A stretch of DNA of 44,091 nucleotides from Fibrobacter sp. (GCA_012728995.1 JAAYEB010000069.1:1-44091); one strand, 5' to 3'; positions 1-8,970 are shown, counted from the stretch's first letter. Program-made: numbers and translations. Notes: generated from the sequence alone by a model not told the origin.

Positions 1-110
1 CATTTTTCGGTCCGGTAAGAATCGCATTCGGACAATTGTTAAATAATTTAAACCAATTTGGTCTAAAATCTGAAAGTCAGGTATATTTCTCTGCAGGACA
101 TGATTTCTAA
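1..110 (+). CDS. C-terminal end of an outer-membrane beta-barrel protein (Omp85/BamA-like), partial
   Basis: Only the last ~35 codons are in the window. The frame starts at base 3, is open from the window edge and stops with TAA at 108-110. The visible tail has a GPVRIAFG strand, a short polar turn and a final strand ending in Phe (SAGHDF). This alternating pattern with a terminal aromatic residue is what the last two strands of Omp85-type barrels look like, where the C-terminal Phe is the signal read by the BAM machinery. Whether it is BamA, TamA or a patatin-fused barrel cannot be told from this fragment. No other frame in this stretch stays open. The family call is inference from a very short piece. 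Confidence 0.45.
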   Translation, partial: FFGPVRIAFGQLLNNLNQFGLKSESQVYFSAGHDF

Positions 111-199
111 AATTATATTGCTGTACCTGGAGAATTAAGATAAAATCAACAGATACCATTCTGTCAGTACCAAAATAGATAACAGAAAACTGTAAATTT

Positions 200-1312
200 A
201 TGCGCATTAATATCGCAATAAAACTTTATATTGGCTTTCTGGTCGTAATTTGTCTGAACACATTCTTTTTCTCTATTGTTTCCAGAATGGATTACGTTAA
301 TACTATTACCAGAATCCTGAAAAGACAAAATGAAGTGAAAAATTATTTATTAAGATTAAAAACTCTCCACAGGGTTCAGGGACCAAGTGTTATCAGTTTT
401 GAAAGGGTCGGCAGATCTGAATCAGCAGATAATTTCAGAGAAGTTAATAAAAAAATAGTAAACCTTTTTGATACAATTCAGTTAAAAATTGATTCCATAG
501 AGGAACTCGAAACTCTATTAATCACTGGAAAACATAATCTTCAATTTCAGCATTCATCAGACACTCTGAATAAAGCAATTAATGATATAAGCCTCCATAA
601 CAGTCTTTATTCCAACATGTTTGATAGTATAGTCCATGCAAAATTCAGCTATGTTCCCGCGAAAAAGAAAAATGTCTGGCATGATGTACTTAATAATGCA
701 GACAAAAATCTCACTTCAATTTTAGATTCTACAGAAATCTTTATTGATAATCAGGCAAATATAAGAATTAAAGAGATAGAAAACAGAGTTTATAACACCA
801 TAAAAATTACGATATATCTTATTGCTGGAATTACTGTATTTTCACTTTTTTTCGGTCTGTTCTTTTCGCGTCAAATAACCAAATCCCTGCGAAGGCTTAA
901 AGAATCTGCATCAACCATTGGAAAAGGAAACTTTAATACAGACCCTTCTGGTTATCCCAACGACGAAACTGGTGACCTGGCTACAGCTTTCTTCGAAATG
1001 TCAATTGATCTTAAAAATACCCAGGAAGAACTGATCAAATCAAAACGACTGGCTGCCATAGGTGAAGTAGTTGCTTCAGTAAATCACGAGATTAATAACC
1101 CGCTCATGATTATTTCCGGAAATGCCCAGTTTCTGGAAATGACGTTAAAGGGATACCCCGAAGAAATAAAAGAACGTGTCCGTACGATAATCGAAGAAAC
1201 AGAGCGAATATCACGTGTAACTAAAAAACTGCGTGAAATTAAAAATCCGGTTATTGAAGATTACACTTCAAGCGGTGAGCAAATGATTAATCTCGACAAG
1301 TCATCTGCATAA
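200..1312 (+). CDS. Membrane sensor with HAMP and HisKA phosphoacceptor domain, lacking the ATPase domain
   Basis: This 370-residue protein has the front half of a sensor histidine kinase. TM1 is at about residues 8-28, followed by a ~170-residue extracytoplasmic, mostly helical sensor region. TM2 is at about 201-223, HAMP at about 221-275, and a HisKA dimerisation helix pair carries the H-box HEINNPL with phosphoacceptor His296. It ends about 75 residues after that His, with no N, G1 or G2 box of a HATPase domain, and the next gene starts 17 bp later in a different family. It cannot autophosphorylate by itself as read. It may be phosphorylated by, or heterodimerise with, another kinase, or act as a signalling adaptor. 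The start at 200 puts TM1 directly at the N terminus; the ribosome site is weak. It probably belongs to the same transcript as the TPR lipoprotein and proB. Confidence 0.8.
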   Translation: MRINIAIKLYIGFLVVICLNTFFFSIVSRMDYVNTITRILKRQNEVKNYLLRLKTLHRVQGPSVISFERVGRSESADNFREVNKKIVNLFDTIQLKIDSIEELETLLITGKHNLQFQHSSDTLNKAINDISLHNSLYSNMFDSIVHAKFSYVPAKKKNVWHDVLNNADKNLTSILDSTEIFIDNQANIRIKEIENRVYNTIKITIYLIAGITVFSLFFGLFFSRQITKSLRRLKESASTIGKGNFNTDPSGYPNDETGDLATAFFEMSIDLKNTQEELIKSKRLAAIGEVVASVNHEINNPLMIISGNAQFLEMTLKGYPEEIKERVRTIIEETERISRVTKKLREIKNPVIEDYTSSGEQMINLDKSSA

Positions 1313-1329
1313 TGGAGACTATCGGTTAA

Positions 1330-1902
1330 ATGTACATGAAAAATTTTACACTCCTTTATACAGTTACAGTATCACTGCTCTTATTCGGATGCGCCGGACA
1401 AGTTATTACCATGGAACAAAAGATACTACATGAAGCTGATTCTCTTTTTAATGCAGGAAATTTTGAATATGCTAAATTAAAATATGCTAAAGTCAGAGAT
1501 TCCAAACCTGAGTCACGATTTTCACGTATTGCTCAATATCAGCTTGGCTATATCAATATCTATTATGAAAATCCTTTTGCAAACTGGGAAGCAGCTTTAA
1601 GAGAATTTGAACTGTTTGCATCTCTGTATCCCGATGATTTCAGAATTGGTGAAGTTAATTCATGGATAAGAATGTTAGTAGCAATGCGCTCTTATAAAAA
1701 AGATTACACAGGATCAACTGAGCAACTTCAACAACTCAAAACCAAAATGGAAAACCGTCCACGGTTAACCAGCAATATTGAAACAATAACCGAGTCTCTT
1801 CGAAACTGTTACAATGATAAGGATTCTCTTATGAGGAAAACAAAAGAACTGGAAAATGTAATTTTAGATCTTGAAAGAAAATGTCAGCAGGCAGGTAGAT
1901 AA
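1330..1902 (+). CDS. TPR-like outer-membrane lipoprotein
   Basis: This is an exported lipoprotein of 190 residues (188 if the in-frame ATG at 1336 is used). The hydrophobic leader ends in a lipobox LFGC, so Cys21 would be lipidated. Residues ~35-110 form helix pairs resembling the tetratricopeptide layout of BamD/CpoB-type proteins, with ADSLFNAGNFEYAKLKY as one clear repeat. The last 40 residues are charged and predicted coiled coil. It sits 17 bp after the kinase-like gene and 6 bp before proB, suggesting cotranscription, although nothing links it functionally to proline synthesis. BamD is an alternative, but the protein is shorter than BamD and lacks its five-repeat length. I read it as an envelope scaffold protein of unknown partner. 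Confidence 0.7.
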   Translation: MYMKNFTLLYTVTVSLLLFGCAGQVITMEQKILHEADSLFNAGNFEYAKLKYAKVRDSKPESRFSRIAQYQLGYINIYYENPFANWEAALREFELFASLYPDDFRIGEVNSWIRMLVAMRSYKKDYTGSTEQLQQLKTKMENRPRLTSNIETITESLRNCYNDKDSLMRKTKELENVILDLERKCQQAGR

Positions 1903-1908
1903 ATTCAA

Positions 1909-3036
1909 ATGAAAAAATCTCTATTTCGACAGGAATTACCACATATACATAACATTGTCGTCAAAATTGGCAGCAGAATACTTTCCGGCCCAGGCCATAG
2001 CGATAGAATCAAATCCCTCACAAAAGATATTATTACATTGCAAAAGAATGGACTGCGGGTTATCCTTGTCTCTTCAGGAGCAATTGCCCATGGTATGAAT
2101 TCTCTTGGCTTACAGAATCGCCCAACAACTATTCCGCTTCAACAGGCTTGTGCCAGTATAGGACAAAATCGTCTTATGAGTATATATGAAAATGCATTTA
2201 AACCTTATAATGCACTAATAGGTCAGGTTTTATTGACATGGGATGATCTGAGAAGCAAAAAAAGATATCTGAACCTCAGAAACACCCTGTTTCAATTACT
2301 TTCTTGTAATGTCATACCTATTGTAAATGAAAATGATTCGGTTGGTACCGAGGAGATTCAGTTCGGAAATAATGACATGCTCGCTGCTCAGGTCGCGCTT
2401 CTGATCCAGGCTGATGTTTTTGTCAACCTGACTGACGTAGGCGGACTGTATGATAAAAACCCCCAGACCGATATTTCCGCAAGTCATATTCCCATTATTA
2501 AAAGTTTTTCCGCTTCAGTTCACAATTTCGCTTCCGATAAAAAAAAGCAGATTAGCGTTGGTGGAATGGCAACTAAACTCAAAGCTGCAGAAATAGTTTC
2601 ACGGGCAGGTATTTTTGCTCTTATCGGTGACGGATTTAATCAATCACTTTCTGAAGTCCTGAATAATCAAAACAGTGCCACCCTGTTTATACCTTCAGAG
2701 CGAAAAATGTCTTCACGACACAGATGGATCGCTTTTACCGGACATGCAAAAGGTTCAATAATAATTGATAATGGAGCTGTCAGGGCGATAGTCGAAAAAG
2801 GAAAAAGCATTCTTCCTGCAGGTATTAAAAATGTTTACGGATTTTTCAAAGCAGGTGACAAAATCGAAATTAAAACTGAAAATGGACAAACGATTGCCGC
2901 CGGACTGGTTAATTATTCTGCTGAAGAGGTTAGTTTGATCAAAGGATGCAAAACATCACAAATTAACTCTAAGCTGGGTAGAAAAAGTTTTGACGAAGTT
3001 ATTCATCGGGATAATCTGGTACTGCTGAACCCTTGA
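1909..3036 (+). CDS. proB: Glutamate 5-kinase
   Basis: ProB phosphorylates L-glutamate to gamma-glutamyl phosphate, the first and usually proline-inhibited step of proline synthesis, in the cytoplasm. The 375 residues match the family length for the form with a PUA domain. The amino-acid kinase fold covers ~1-260, with VVKIGSRIL at the phosphate-binding start, VSSGAI, the glutamate-site NDMLAAQVA and the DVGGLY segment. A C-terminal PUA domain covers ~275-375. The ATG at 1909 lies six bases after the lipoprotein stop, and proA follows downstream on the same strand after a 161-bp gap. ProB and ProA together make glutamate semialdehyde, which cyclises to pyrroline-5-carboxylate. No proC is present in this window. 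Confidence 0.95.
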   Translation: MKKSLFRQELPHIHNIVVKIGSRILSGPGHSDRIKSLTKDIITLQKNGLRVILVSSGAIAHGMNSLGLQNRPTTIPLQQACASIGQNRLMSIYENAFKPYNALIGQVLLTWDDLRSKKRYLNLRNTLFQLLSCNVIPIVNENDSVGTEEIQFGNNDMLAAQVALLIQADVFVNLTDVGGLYDKNPQTDISASHIPIIKSFSASVHNFASDKKKQISVGGMATKLKAAEIVSRAGIFALIGDGFNQSLSEVLNNQNSATLFIPSERKMSSRHRWIAFTGHAKGSIIIDNGAVRAIVEKGKSILPAGIKNVYGFFKAGDKIEIKTENGQTIAAGLVNYSAEEVSLIKGCKTSQINSKLGRKSFDEVIHRDNLVLLNP

Positions 3037-3197
3037 AAGAATATCTCCGGTTTTTTAAGTAAATTACAGAAAACTTCTCATATTGTTTGCTAAAGCAGCA
3101 TAGCAAGTGATCTCTTGAAGAAGGAGGTTGCGTATTGTAATTTTTGTTTCTCTTCATATTCAGTTCCTGCAATTTTAAATTAATAAAGGATCATAAG

Positions 3198-4454
3198 ATG
3201 AAACTGAACGACAGGATAGAAAATATTGCAATACAGGCCCGAAAAACTGCATTGAAACTTCAGGATACACCTGTAAACAAATTAAACAGTGTCTTGTTGA
3301 AAATGGCTGATCTTATTGAAGAACGATCTGTTTTACTCAAACGTGAAAATGAGCAGGATCTTGTTTCAGCTCAAAAAAAGAATCTCTCGTCTGCAATGAT
3401 AGACAGATTAACATTATCCGATAAAACGATCGCATCCATGATAAATGGACTCCGAAAGGTTGCATCACTGAACAGTCCTCTGGGAACACGATTCGATGAA
3501 TTCAAACGTCCTGATGGATTGCTTATATATAAGATAAAAGTACCAGTCGGTGTTGTAGGTATAATTTATGAATCAAGACCGAATGTCACAGTTGATGCTG
3601 CTGCAATATGTCTTAAATCTGGAAATGCCGTTATCCTGAGAGGCGGGTCTGAAGCATTCCATTCAAATATGGCCCTTGCGGCTCTGTTCTCCGAAGCACT
3701 TGAATTTAGTGGCCTTTACCGGGATGCAGTTCAGATTATACCTGTAACCGATCGTGAAGCTGTTAATATGATGCTTGTTCAGGATAAATATATAGACCTT
3801 ATTATTCCAAGAGGTGGAGAACAGCTAATTAAAACTGTTGTTGAAAATTCAAGAATTCCGGTAATAAAACACTACAAAGGTGTTTGCCATGTTTATATCA
3901 GCAGCCATGCAGACCTGGATAAGGCTGTTGCCATAGCAGTCAACGCGAAAGCACAACGTCCCGGAGTTTGCAATGCCATGGAAACTCTCTTGTTAGATGT
4001 GAATATTGAACGTGAAAACCGGGTGAAAATTATACAGAAACTGCTTGAAAATGGTATATCAATATTTGGAGATCCTCAAACAGCAGCTTTGGCACCTGAT
4101 ATAAAAGAAGCTTCAGAAGAAGACTGGAATGCTGAATATCTGGATTTACGATTAGCAGTTAAAACAGTAAATGGTATCGATGAAGCAATTGAGCATATAA
4201 ACAGATACGGATCTCATCACACAGATGCAATTGTCACTGAATCAAAGGATGAAATTGACAGATTCATAAAGCAGACAGATTCCTCCTCAGTAATGATAAA
4301 TGCAAGTACACGATTCTCTGATGGAGGAGAATATGGAATGGGATGTGAAATAGGTATCTCAACCGACAAATTACACGCCCGCGGACCTATGGGAATAGCA
4401 GATCTAACAACATACAAATGGATAGTTGAAGGAAACGGACACATCAGATCCTGA
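3198..4454 (+). CDS. proA: Gamma-glutamyl phosphate reductase
   Basis: ProA reduces gamma-glutamyl phosphate to glutamate-5-semialdehyde with NADPH, the second step of proline synthesis. With the ATG at 3198 the protein is 418 residues, close to the E. coli enzyme, and an AAAGGA ribosome site lies 8 bases upstream. The frame remains open upstream to a TTG at 3144, but that would add a hydrophobic 18-residue tail not seen in the family. Aldehyde-dehydrogenase-fold landmarks are clear: the VGVVGIIYESRPNVT cofactor-binding segment, LRGG, and the catalytic Cys258 in RPGVCNAMET. The C-terminal half carries the conserved FSDGGEYGMGCEIGIST and KLHARGPMG segments. It pairs with the upstream proB. Confidence 0.96.
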   Translation: MKLNDRIENIAIQARKTALKLQDTPVNKLNSVLLKMADLIEERSVLLKRENEQDLVSAQKKNLSSAMIDRLTLSDKTIASMINGLRKVASLNSPLGTRFDEFKRPDGLLIYKIKVPVGVVGIIYESRPNVTVDAAAICLKSGNAVILRGGSEAFHSNMALAALFSEALEFSGLYRDAVQIIPVTDREAVNMMLVQDKYIDLIIPRGGEQLIKTVVENSRIPVIKHYKGVCHVYISSHADLDKAVAIAVNAKAQRPGVCNAMETLLLDVNIERENRVKIIQKLLENGISIFGDPQTAALAPDIKEASEEDWNAEYLDLRLAVKTVNGIDEAIEHINRYGSHHTDAIVTESKDEIDRFIKQTDSSSVMINASTRFSDGGEYGMGCEIGISTDKLHARGPMGIADLTTYKWIVEGNGHIRS

Positions 4455-4485
4455 AACAATATATTAAAATGGAAAGGTAATTTAT

Positions 4486-4845
4486 ATGAAACTTCTGGAT
4501 TCTGTAAAATTTGATGACAAAGGCCTGGTCACAGCAATTGCCCAGGACGCAAAAACAAATGAAATACTGATGCTTGCATATATGAACAAAGACACACTTG
4601 CTGAAACACTTGAAAAAGGTGTTATGGTGTATTACAGCAGATCCCGTCAGAAAAGATGGCTCAAAGGTGAAACTTCAGGTCATACACAGAAAGTACGGGA
4701 AGTATACATAGACTGTGATGGTGATGCTCTTCTTTTTAAAATCGATCAGACCGGAGCAGCTTGCCACGAAAACTATTTCTCCTGTTTTTTCCGAAAAAGA
4801 GATAACGATAATTGGAAAATTTTTAAAACTAAAATTACTGAATAA
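4486..4845 (+). CDS. hisI: Phosphoribosyl-AMP cyclohydrolase
   Basis: HisI opens the purine ring of phosphoribosyl-AMP to give ProFAR, the third step of histidine synthesis. It is a zinc- and magnesium-dependent cytoplasmic enzyme. The 119 residues are the usual length of the stand-alone form without a HisE domain. Recognisable are LMLAYMN, the substrate-site YYSRSRQKRWLKGETSGH, the metal-binding DCDGDALL, and the zinc ligands in ACHENYFSCFF. Many HisI proteins have Thr-Gly-Arg after the ACH, so the ENYF insert is a local variation. It lies 31 bp after proA and 9 bp before the alr start, so it is likely in an operon with them. No other his gene is in the window, so the pathway is dispersed in this genome. 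Confidence 0.93.
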   Translation: MKLLDSVKFDDKGLVTAIAQDAKTNEILMLAYMNKDTLAETLEKGVMVYYSRSRQKRWLKGETSGHTQKVREVYIDCDGDALLFKIDQTGAACHENYFSCFFRKRDNDNWKIFKTKITE

Positions 4846-4854
4846 GGATTAATT

Positions 4855-6009
4855 TTGGAAAAATCCGTTTTTTCACCCAGAGTTGAAATCCAGATTGAAA
4901 ACCTGTTATTCAATCTGGACCAAATCCGTAATCTTGCTGGACCCAAAGCAGGTATAATCGCTGTAATAAAGGATAATGCTTACGGATGCGGCAGCATCAT
5001 AATAGCAAAAACACTCGAACAAAAACGTGGAATCAGTTTTTTTGCTGTAGCCCGTCCAGAAGAGGCCTTCAAATTACGCAATGAGGGAATTAAAAGTGAA
5101 ATTCTGGTTCTTGGCAAAGCCACACCGCAACAACTGAAAGATGGTTACAAGAAAAATCTGGTTTTCACCCTGAATGGTCCGGCTGATCTGAAAACATGGA
5201 GTTCTCTAAATAATCCGGTAAGGTTTCATTGTAATGTGGATACAGGCATGAGCCGTCTCGGATTACTGCCACATCAATCAAATATCCTTATTGAGCACCT
5301 CGAAAAATACCCTAACCTCCTTCTAAACGGGGTTTTTACACACATGGCATGTGCAGATCAACCTGGAACAGAAACCATTTCGAAACAATTAGCTGTTTTT
5401 CAAAATTTCCTTTCTGCTCTCAAATCTGCTGGCATTATTCCTGAGCATATACATTTCAGCAACAGTGCAACCACCATGAAGTATACAAGCGATATTTGTA
5501 CCATGGTACGTCCAGGAATTGCACTTTACGGCTGTAATCCGGATCCGAATCAAAAATTTTCTGTTGAACTGAAACCTGTTTTATCTCTTAAAAGTTCCAT
5601 TATTGAATTACGGCAATTTCCACCACAATCACCAGTAAGTTATGGTGGAAACTATGTAACTACCTCCAATACATGGATAGCAACAATCGCAGGCGGTTAT
5701 GGACAAGGTCTCCCAAGGGCATTAAGCAGTAAGGGATCTGTGCTTATAGGAGGGAAACGGTTTAAAATTGCTGGAAATGTAACAATGGATTATATCATGG
5801 TGGATGTTGGTTCTGATCCAGAGGTAAAAACCGGTGATGAGGTTGTTTTAATTGGTCAACAGGGTAACGAATCAATTACTCCGGATGATATAGCAAAACT
5901 TACCGGAACCATAGGATATGAAATACTTTGTAATATTGGAACTGCTATAGACAGGTTTTACCTTTTGAATGACTCGATCGTATTACATGAACACGGCACT
6001 ATCTTTTAA
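4855..6009 (+). CDS. alr: Alanine racemase
   Basis: Alr interconverts L- and D-alanine using PLP and supplies D-Ala for peptidoglycan. The start is a TTG at 4855, six bases after an AAGGA ribosome site. This gives 384 residues, typical for the family, and places the PLP-binding lysine at position 39 as in the classical enzymes. The PLP motif reads VIKDNAYGCG, where most homologues have KANAYGHG. Other landmarks are NVDTGMSRLG, the FTHMACAD segment, VRPGIALYG, and the C-terminal barrel with SYGGNY carrying the second catalytic base (Tyr) and NVTMDYIMVDVG. It closes a likely proB-proA-hisI-alr group and is separated from the next gene by 101 bp. Confidence 0.95.
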   Translation: MEKSVFSPRVEIQIENLLFNLDQIRNLAGPKAGIIAVIKDNAYGCGSIIIAKTLEQKRGISFFAVARPEEAFKLRNEGIKSEILVLGKATPQQLKDGYKKNLVFTLNGPADLKTWSSLNNPVRFHCNVDTGMSRLGLLPHQSNILIEHLEKYPNLLLNGVFTHMACADQPGTETISKQLAVFQNFLSALKSAGIIPEHIHFSNSATTMKYTSDICTMVRPGIALYGCNPDPNQKFSVELKPVLSLKSSIIELRQFPPQSPVSYGGNYVTTSNTWIATIAGGYGQGLPRALSSKGSVLIGGKRFKIAGNVTMDYIMVDVGSDPEVKTGDEVVLIGQQGNESITPDDIAKLTGTIGYEILCNIGTAIDRFYLLNDSIVLHEHGTIF

Positions 6010-6110
6010 AAACTGATACAGCAATATCATTCAGACACTCCAGTTGTAATAAGGGAAAAGCCGCTGTTTTGGGTTAATAACTATTGTGTTAGTCAGATCA
6101 GTATGAGAAT

Positions 6111-6557
6111 ATGGAAATATTAAAACAAGTAAAAACAAATGGAATAATCTGGCGAGTTTCAAAAAATCAAATATCAGTTTTGATTGATCCGGATTGTTTA
6201 TCAAAAAAAGAGTGTCATGGCGGTTGCTCGGCGTGTTCCAGCCAGCCACAAAAAAAACTGATCCTGAAAACAAAAAATCAGCAGAATCTGTTTGAAGGAC
6301 AGAGGGTTACAATAAAAAGACATATGCCAGATGAAGCAATCGTTGCTTTTATTGTTTTCGGTATTCCAATTCTATTTTCAATAATCACACTCTGTATTTG
6401 GCATTCAATTTCACCGCAACAAGCGGAATCACCAATAGCTTATATTTCGGCCTCTGCTGCATTGATAGCAGGTTTCGGTGTAGTTGGCTTTATTGATGCA
6501 ATGTTCAGAAACCTTTATCCCCCTGTTATTACTTCACTGCAGGAAAATTTAAGATGA
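6111..6557 (+). CDS. RseC/SoxR-reducing family membrane protein
   Basis: This small protein of 148 residues has the RseC layout. A soluble N-terminal domain carries a cysteine cluster (Cys29, 35, 39, 42; the core is CHGGCSAC), followed by two hydrophobic helices at about 76-98 and 108-130. In gamma-proteobacteria RseC family proteins accompany Rnf electron-transport complexes and modulate SoxR or RseB signalling through redox. No rnf gene is visible here. The gene overlaps the downstream TPR gene by four bases (ATGA), a sign of translational coupling. Upstream spacing from alr is 101 bp with no strong terminator. Family assignment rests on Cys spacing plus the two-helix tail and length. Confidence 0.75.
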   Translation: MEILKQVKTNGIIWRVSKNQISVLIDPDCLSKKECHGGCSACSSQPQKKLILKTKNQQNLFEGQRVTIKRHMPDEAIVAFIVFGIPILFSIITLCIWHSISPQQAESPIAYISASAALIAGFGVVGFIDAMFRNLYPPVITSLQENLR

Positions 6558-8107
6558 GTGAATGGCTTGATTTTCATGAACTTGTTGAAAGTGCGCAGGA
6601 ACTTATTGAATATGGCCTTATTGAAGAGGCCAACCAGCTTTTAATCGATTACTCTGCTATATACGAAAATAAGTGGGAATTTCATTTTCTGTTTTCACGT
6701 ATATGTTCCGAACAAAACAAGCACCAGGAAGCCATTCTACACCTGGAAAATGCACTGATATGCGACAAAAATAATCTTGAATGTCTGTTAGGCATGTTTT
6801 ATGCATATTCGATGATTAACGATTTTAAAACTGCTGAAAAATTTCTAAATCTTGCTAATGATTACCATCCGGATAATGAGACAGTCCATTCAACATTTGT
6901 ATGGTATCATACTGAAACAAATCTGCTTGAAAAAGCGATCTCCTGCTTTCAACAGTATAAAGAAACAGATTCGACCAATCCGGATCTGTTTCGTAATGGA
7001 GGAATCGCTTATCAACGAAACGACAATTACGATAACGCAGAACTCTGTTTTAAAAGAGCACTGGAACTCGACCCGGACAATGATGAACTAAGGGATTTAC
7101 TTGCAGATCATTATATTCTGGTTCAGGAACATTTAAAGGCAATATCCCTTTACCAGGATGCACTTAAAAAGTCCCCCAGAAATATCCGTTTATTGTCAAA
7201 GCTTGCTTTCTGTTATTCACAATCGGATCAGATGCAGCAGGCCTCATCAATTGCAAAAGAGATAATACGGCTATACCCCAATACACCAGCCGGATATCTG
7301 GATCTGGCATTTATATGTATCAACAGCAACAAATTTGATGATGCTATTATGTATGCAAAGAAAGCTATGGACATTTCGCCAATTAATAGTGAAGCTTACA
7401 GAATAGCAGGTATTGCATATTCAGAAAAGAATGATTTTACAAATGCAGAGAATGCTTTCCAGACTGCAATATCATATGATGAAAAAAACACAGATATAAT
7501 AAGAGATTATTACCATCATCTGAAAAGTACCGGTCAATTTGCAAAAATGGAAGAACTGGTTCATACGGCAATAAGACTTGATACTCCATATTGCATAGAA
7601 GATTATCTGTTTCTGGCAGAGTTATATCTGGAACGAAATCAACATCAGAAGGCTTTTCACTATCTGAAAACCGCATATAAAAGCATGCCGGGAGAAAAAG
7701 ATTTTTTACCCCCTATTATTGATATTCTTCTGGAACGTGGTCACCTGGGCTATTCTGTGTTGTTTTTAATGAAATATGTTAAAAAAAAGGGTTGGAATGA
7801 TGTTATGTACGATTTCGCCCGACATAGGCGTTTAAGGGGTAAAATGTCCCAGGAGGGGGTACGTTTTCTAAGGTTCACAGCTACAAAGGATAACGAATAT
7901 CATAAATACATTTTCTCTGAATACCTGAAAAAATTAACCATCCTTTCTTCCATACCCCTTGTACCTGCACTTATATTGCCAGTATCAATACTGTTTGGAA
8001 TAAAAGTGACTTTTGTTGTTTCTCTTGTTCTTTTTTTGGTTCCTGGATTGTTTTTCGGGGTTCGGTATATTTCAAGAAAAAAAGACTCACACAGGACAAT
8101 ACAATAA
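6554..8107 (+). CDS. Tetratricopeptide repeat membrane protein
   Basis: This 517-residue protein is made of consecutive TPR helix pairs over roughly residues 5-390. Clear examples are NYDNAELCFKRALELDPDN and DDAIMYAKKAMDISP, with alternating small and large hydrophobics at the usual 34-residue spacing. The C terminus has two hydrophobic helices at about 457-478 and 481-503 and a basic tail, so the repeat array would hang from the inner membrane on the cytoplasmic side. There is no signal peptide. The start overlaps the stop of the RseC-like gene. TPR arrays bind partner proteins; the partner here is unknown. I saw no catalytic domain. Confidence 0.8.
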   Translation: MSEWLDFHELVESAQELIEYGLIEEANQLLIDYSAIYENKWEFHFLFSRICSEQNKHQEAILHLENALICDKNNLECLLGMFYAYSMINDFKTAEKFLNLANDYHPDNETVHSTFVWYHTETNLLEKAISCFQQYKETDSTNPDLFRNGGIAYQRNDNYDNAELCFKRALELDPDNDELRDLLADHYILVQEHLKAISLYQDALKKSPRNIRLLSKLAFCYSQSDQMQQASSIAKEIIRLYPNTPAGYLDLAFICINSNKFDDAIMYAKKAMDISPINSEAYRIAGIAYSEKNDFTNAENAFQTAISYDEKNTDIIRDYYHHLKSTGQFAKMEELVHTAIRLDTPYCIEDYLFLAELYLERNQHQKAFHYLKTAYKSMPGEKDFLPPIIDILLERGHLGYSVLFLMKYVKKKGWNDVMYDFARHRRLRGKMSQEGVRFLRFTATKDNEYHKYIFSEYLKKLTILSSIPLVPALILPVSILFGIKVTFVVSLVLFLVPGLFFGVRYISRKKDSHRTIQ

Positions 8108-8128
8108 TAATTTGAGAGGCTTATTATC

Positions 8129-8725
8129 GTGAACAAACCACCTCTTGTTCTTCATATATGCTGTGCACCGGATGAAGCATGGGTTGTTAATACACTTGAA
8201 AAACATTATAACTTGTTCTGCTTTTTCTGCAATCCAAACATTTCTCCCCAAAAAGAGTATCAATTTCGTCTTCAGGAAGCACAGACAGTAGCAAATCGGT
8301 TCAATGTACCGTTTTTCTCTGATCCATATCAACCTGATTCGTGGGAAAAAGCAATTGAAGGTTTTGAAAACACACCTGAAGGTGGAGAACGGTGCAAAAG
8401 ATGTTTTCTTTTACGTTTAGGAAGAACTGCTGAATTCTGCAGAAAGATGAATCTGCCATCATTTACTACTGTAATGAGTATCAGCCCGCACAAAAAAATC
8501 TCTCTGCTTAATGAAACAGGTAAAATCGCTGCTTCGAATTATGATGTAAACTATGAATGCTTTGATTTTAAAAAAAAGAACGGATTTCAGCAAAGTATCA
8601 TTTTAAGCAAAAAACTCGGCCTTTATCGACAGGATTATTGCGGATGCAGACTCAGTATGGCAGAAAGAGATCTGCGAAAAAGAAGACAACAGGAGAACCT
8701 CTTGAAAAAATCAGATCATGGTTAA
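8129..8725 (+). CDS. queH: Epoxyqueuosine reductase QueH family (DUF208)
   Basis: QueH removes the epoxide oxygen of epoxyqueuosine in tRNA to give queuosine, and is an iron-sulfur alternative to QueG. The 198 residues match the family. The N-terminal LHICCAP segment carries Cys11-Cys12. Further cysteines are in GGERCKRCF (Cys89, Cys92) and near the C terminus in DYCGC (Cys171, Cys173). SISPHKK is also typical. One oddity is that the residue after CCAP is Asp15, where my memory of the family motif has a further Cys (CCAPC). The start is a GTG at 8129 with the upstream GAGAGGC as a weak ribosome site. The gene stands 21 bp after the TPR gene and ends about 170 bp before tRNA-Pro; no other queuosine gene is near. 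Confidence 0.85.
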   Translation: MNKPPLVLHICCAPDEAWVVNTLEKHYNLFCFFCNPNISPQKEYQFRLQEAQTVANRFNVPFFSDPYQPDSWEKAIEGFENTPEGGERCKRCFLLRLGRTAEFCRKMNLPSFTTVMSISPHKKISLLNETGKIAASNYDVNYECFDFKKKNGFQQSIILSKKLGLYRQDYCGCRLSMAERDLRKRRQQENLLKKSDHG

Positions 8726-8896
8726 AACATTTTGCCCTGGAGTCAGCCTGTTTGTCTGGCGTTTCCGATTATTTCTATCAAAAGGTCATAATGGTTCCAA
8801 AGACCGAGGCTCCCTGACCAAAGAACAGGTAATTTTGGTTTAGAGTTATATCTTGCTGATTATTGCGGTTAAATGTATTTTTGTTTCTTAATTTTT

Positions 8897-8970
8897 CGGG
8901 CAGTAGCGCAGTCTGGTAGCGCACCTGAATGGGGTTCAGGTGGTCGGAGGTTCGAATCCTCTCTGCCCGA
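8897..8970 (+). tRNA. tRNA-Pro (anticodon GGG)
   Basis: This is a full 74-nt cloverleaf. The acceptor stem CGGGCAG pairs with CTGCCCG perfectly, the D stem is GCGC/GCGC, and the anticodon stem CCTGA/TCAGG has loop ATGGGGT with anticodon GGG. The T stem GGAGG/CCTCT encloses TTCGAAT, and the discriminator is A. The 3' CCA is not encoded. It lies in the gap between queH and uvrB and would read CCC/CCU proline codons. Confidence 0.95.

Noticed and set aside
3144-3197. Upstream TTG extension of proA that looks like a lipoprotein leader
   Set aside because: The residues resemble a lipobox by chance, but ProA is cytoplasmic and the ATG at 3198 has a proper ribosome site and gives the family length.
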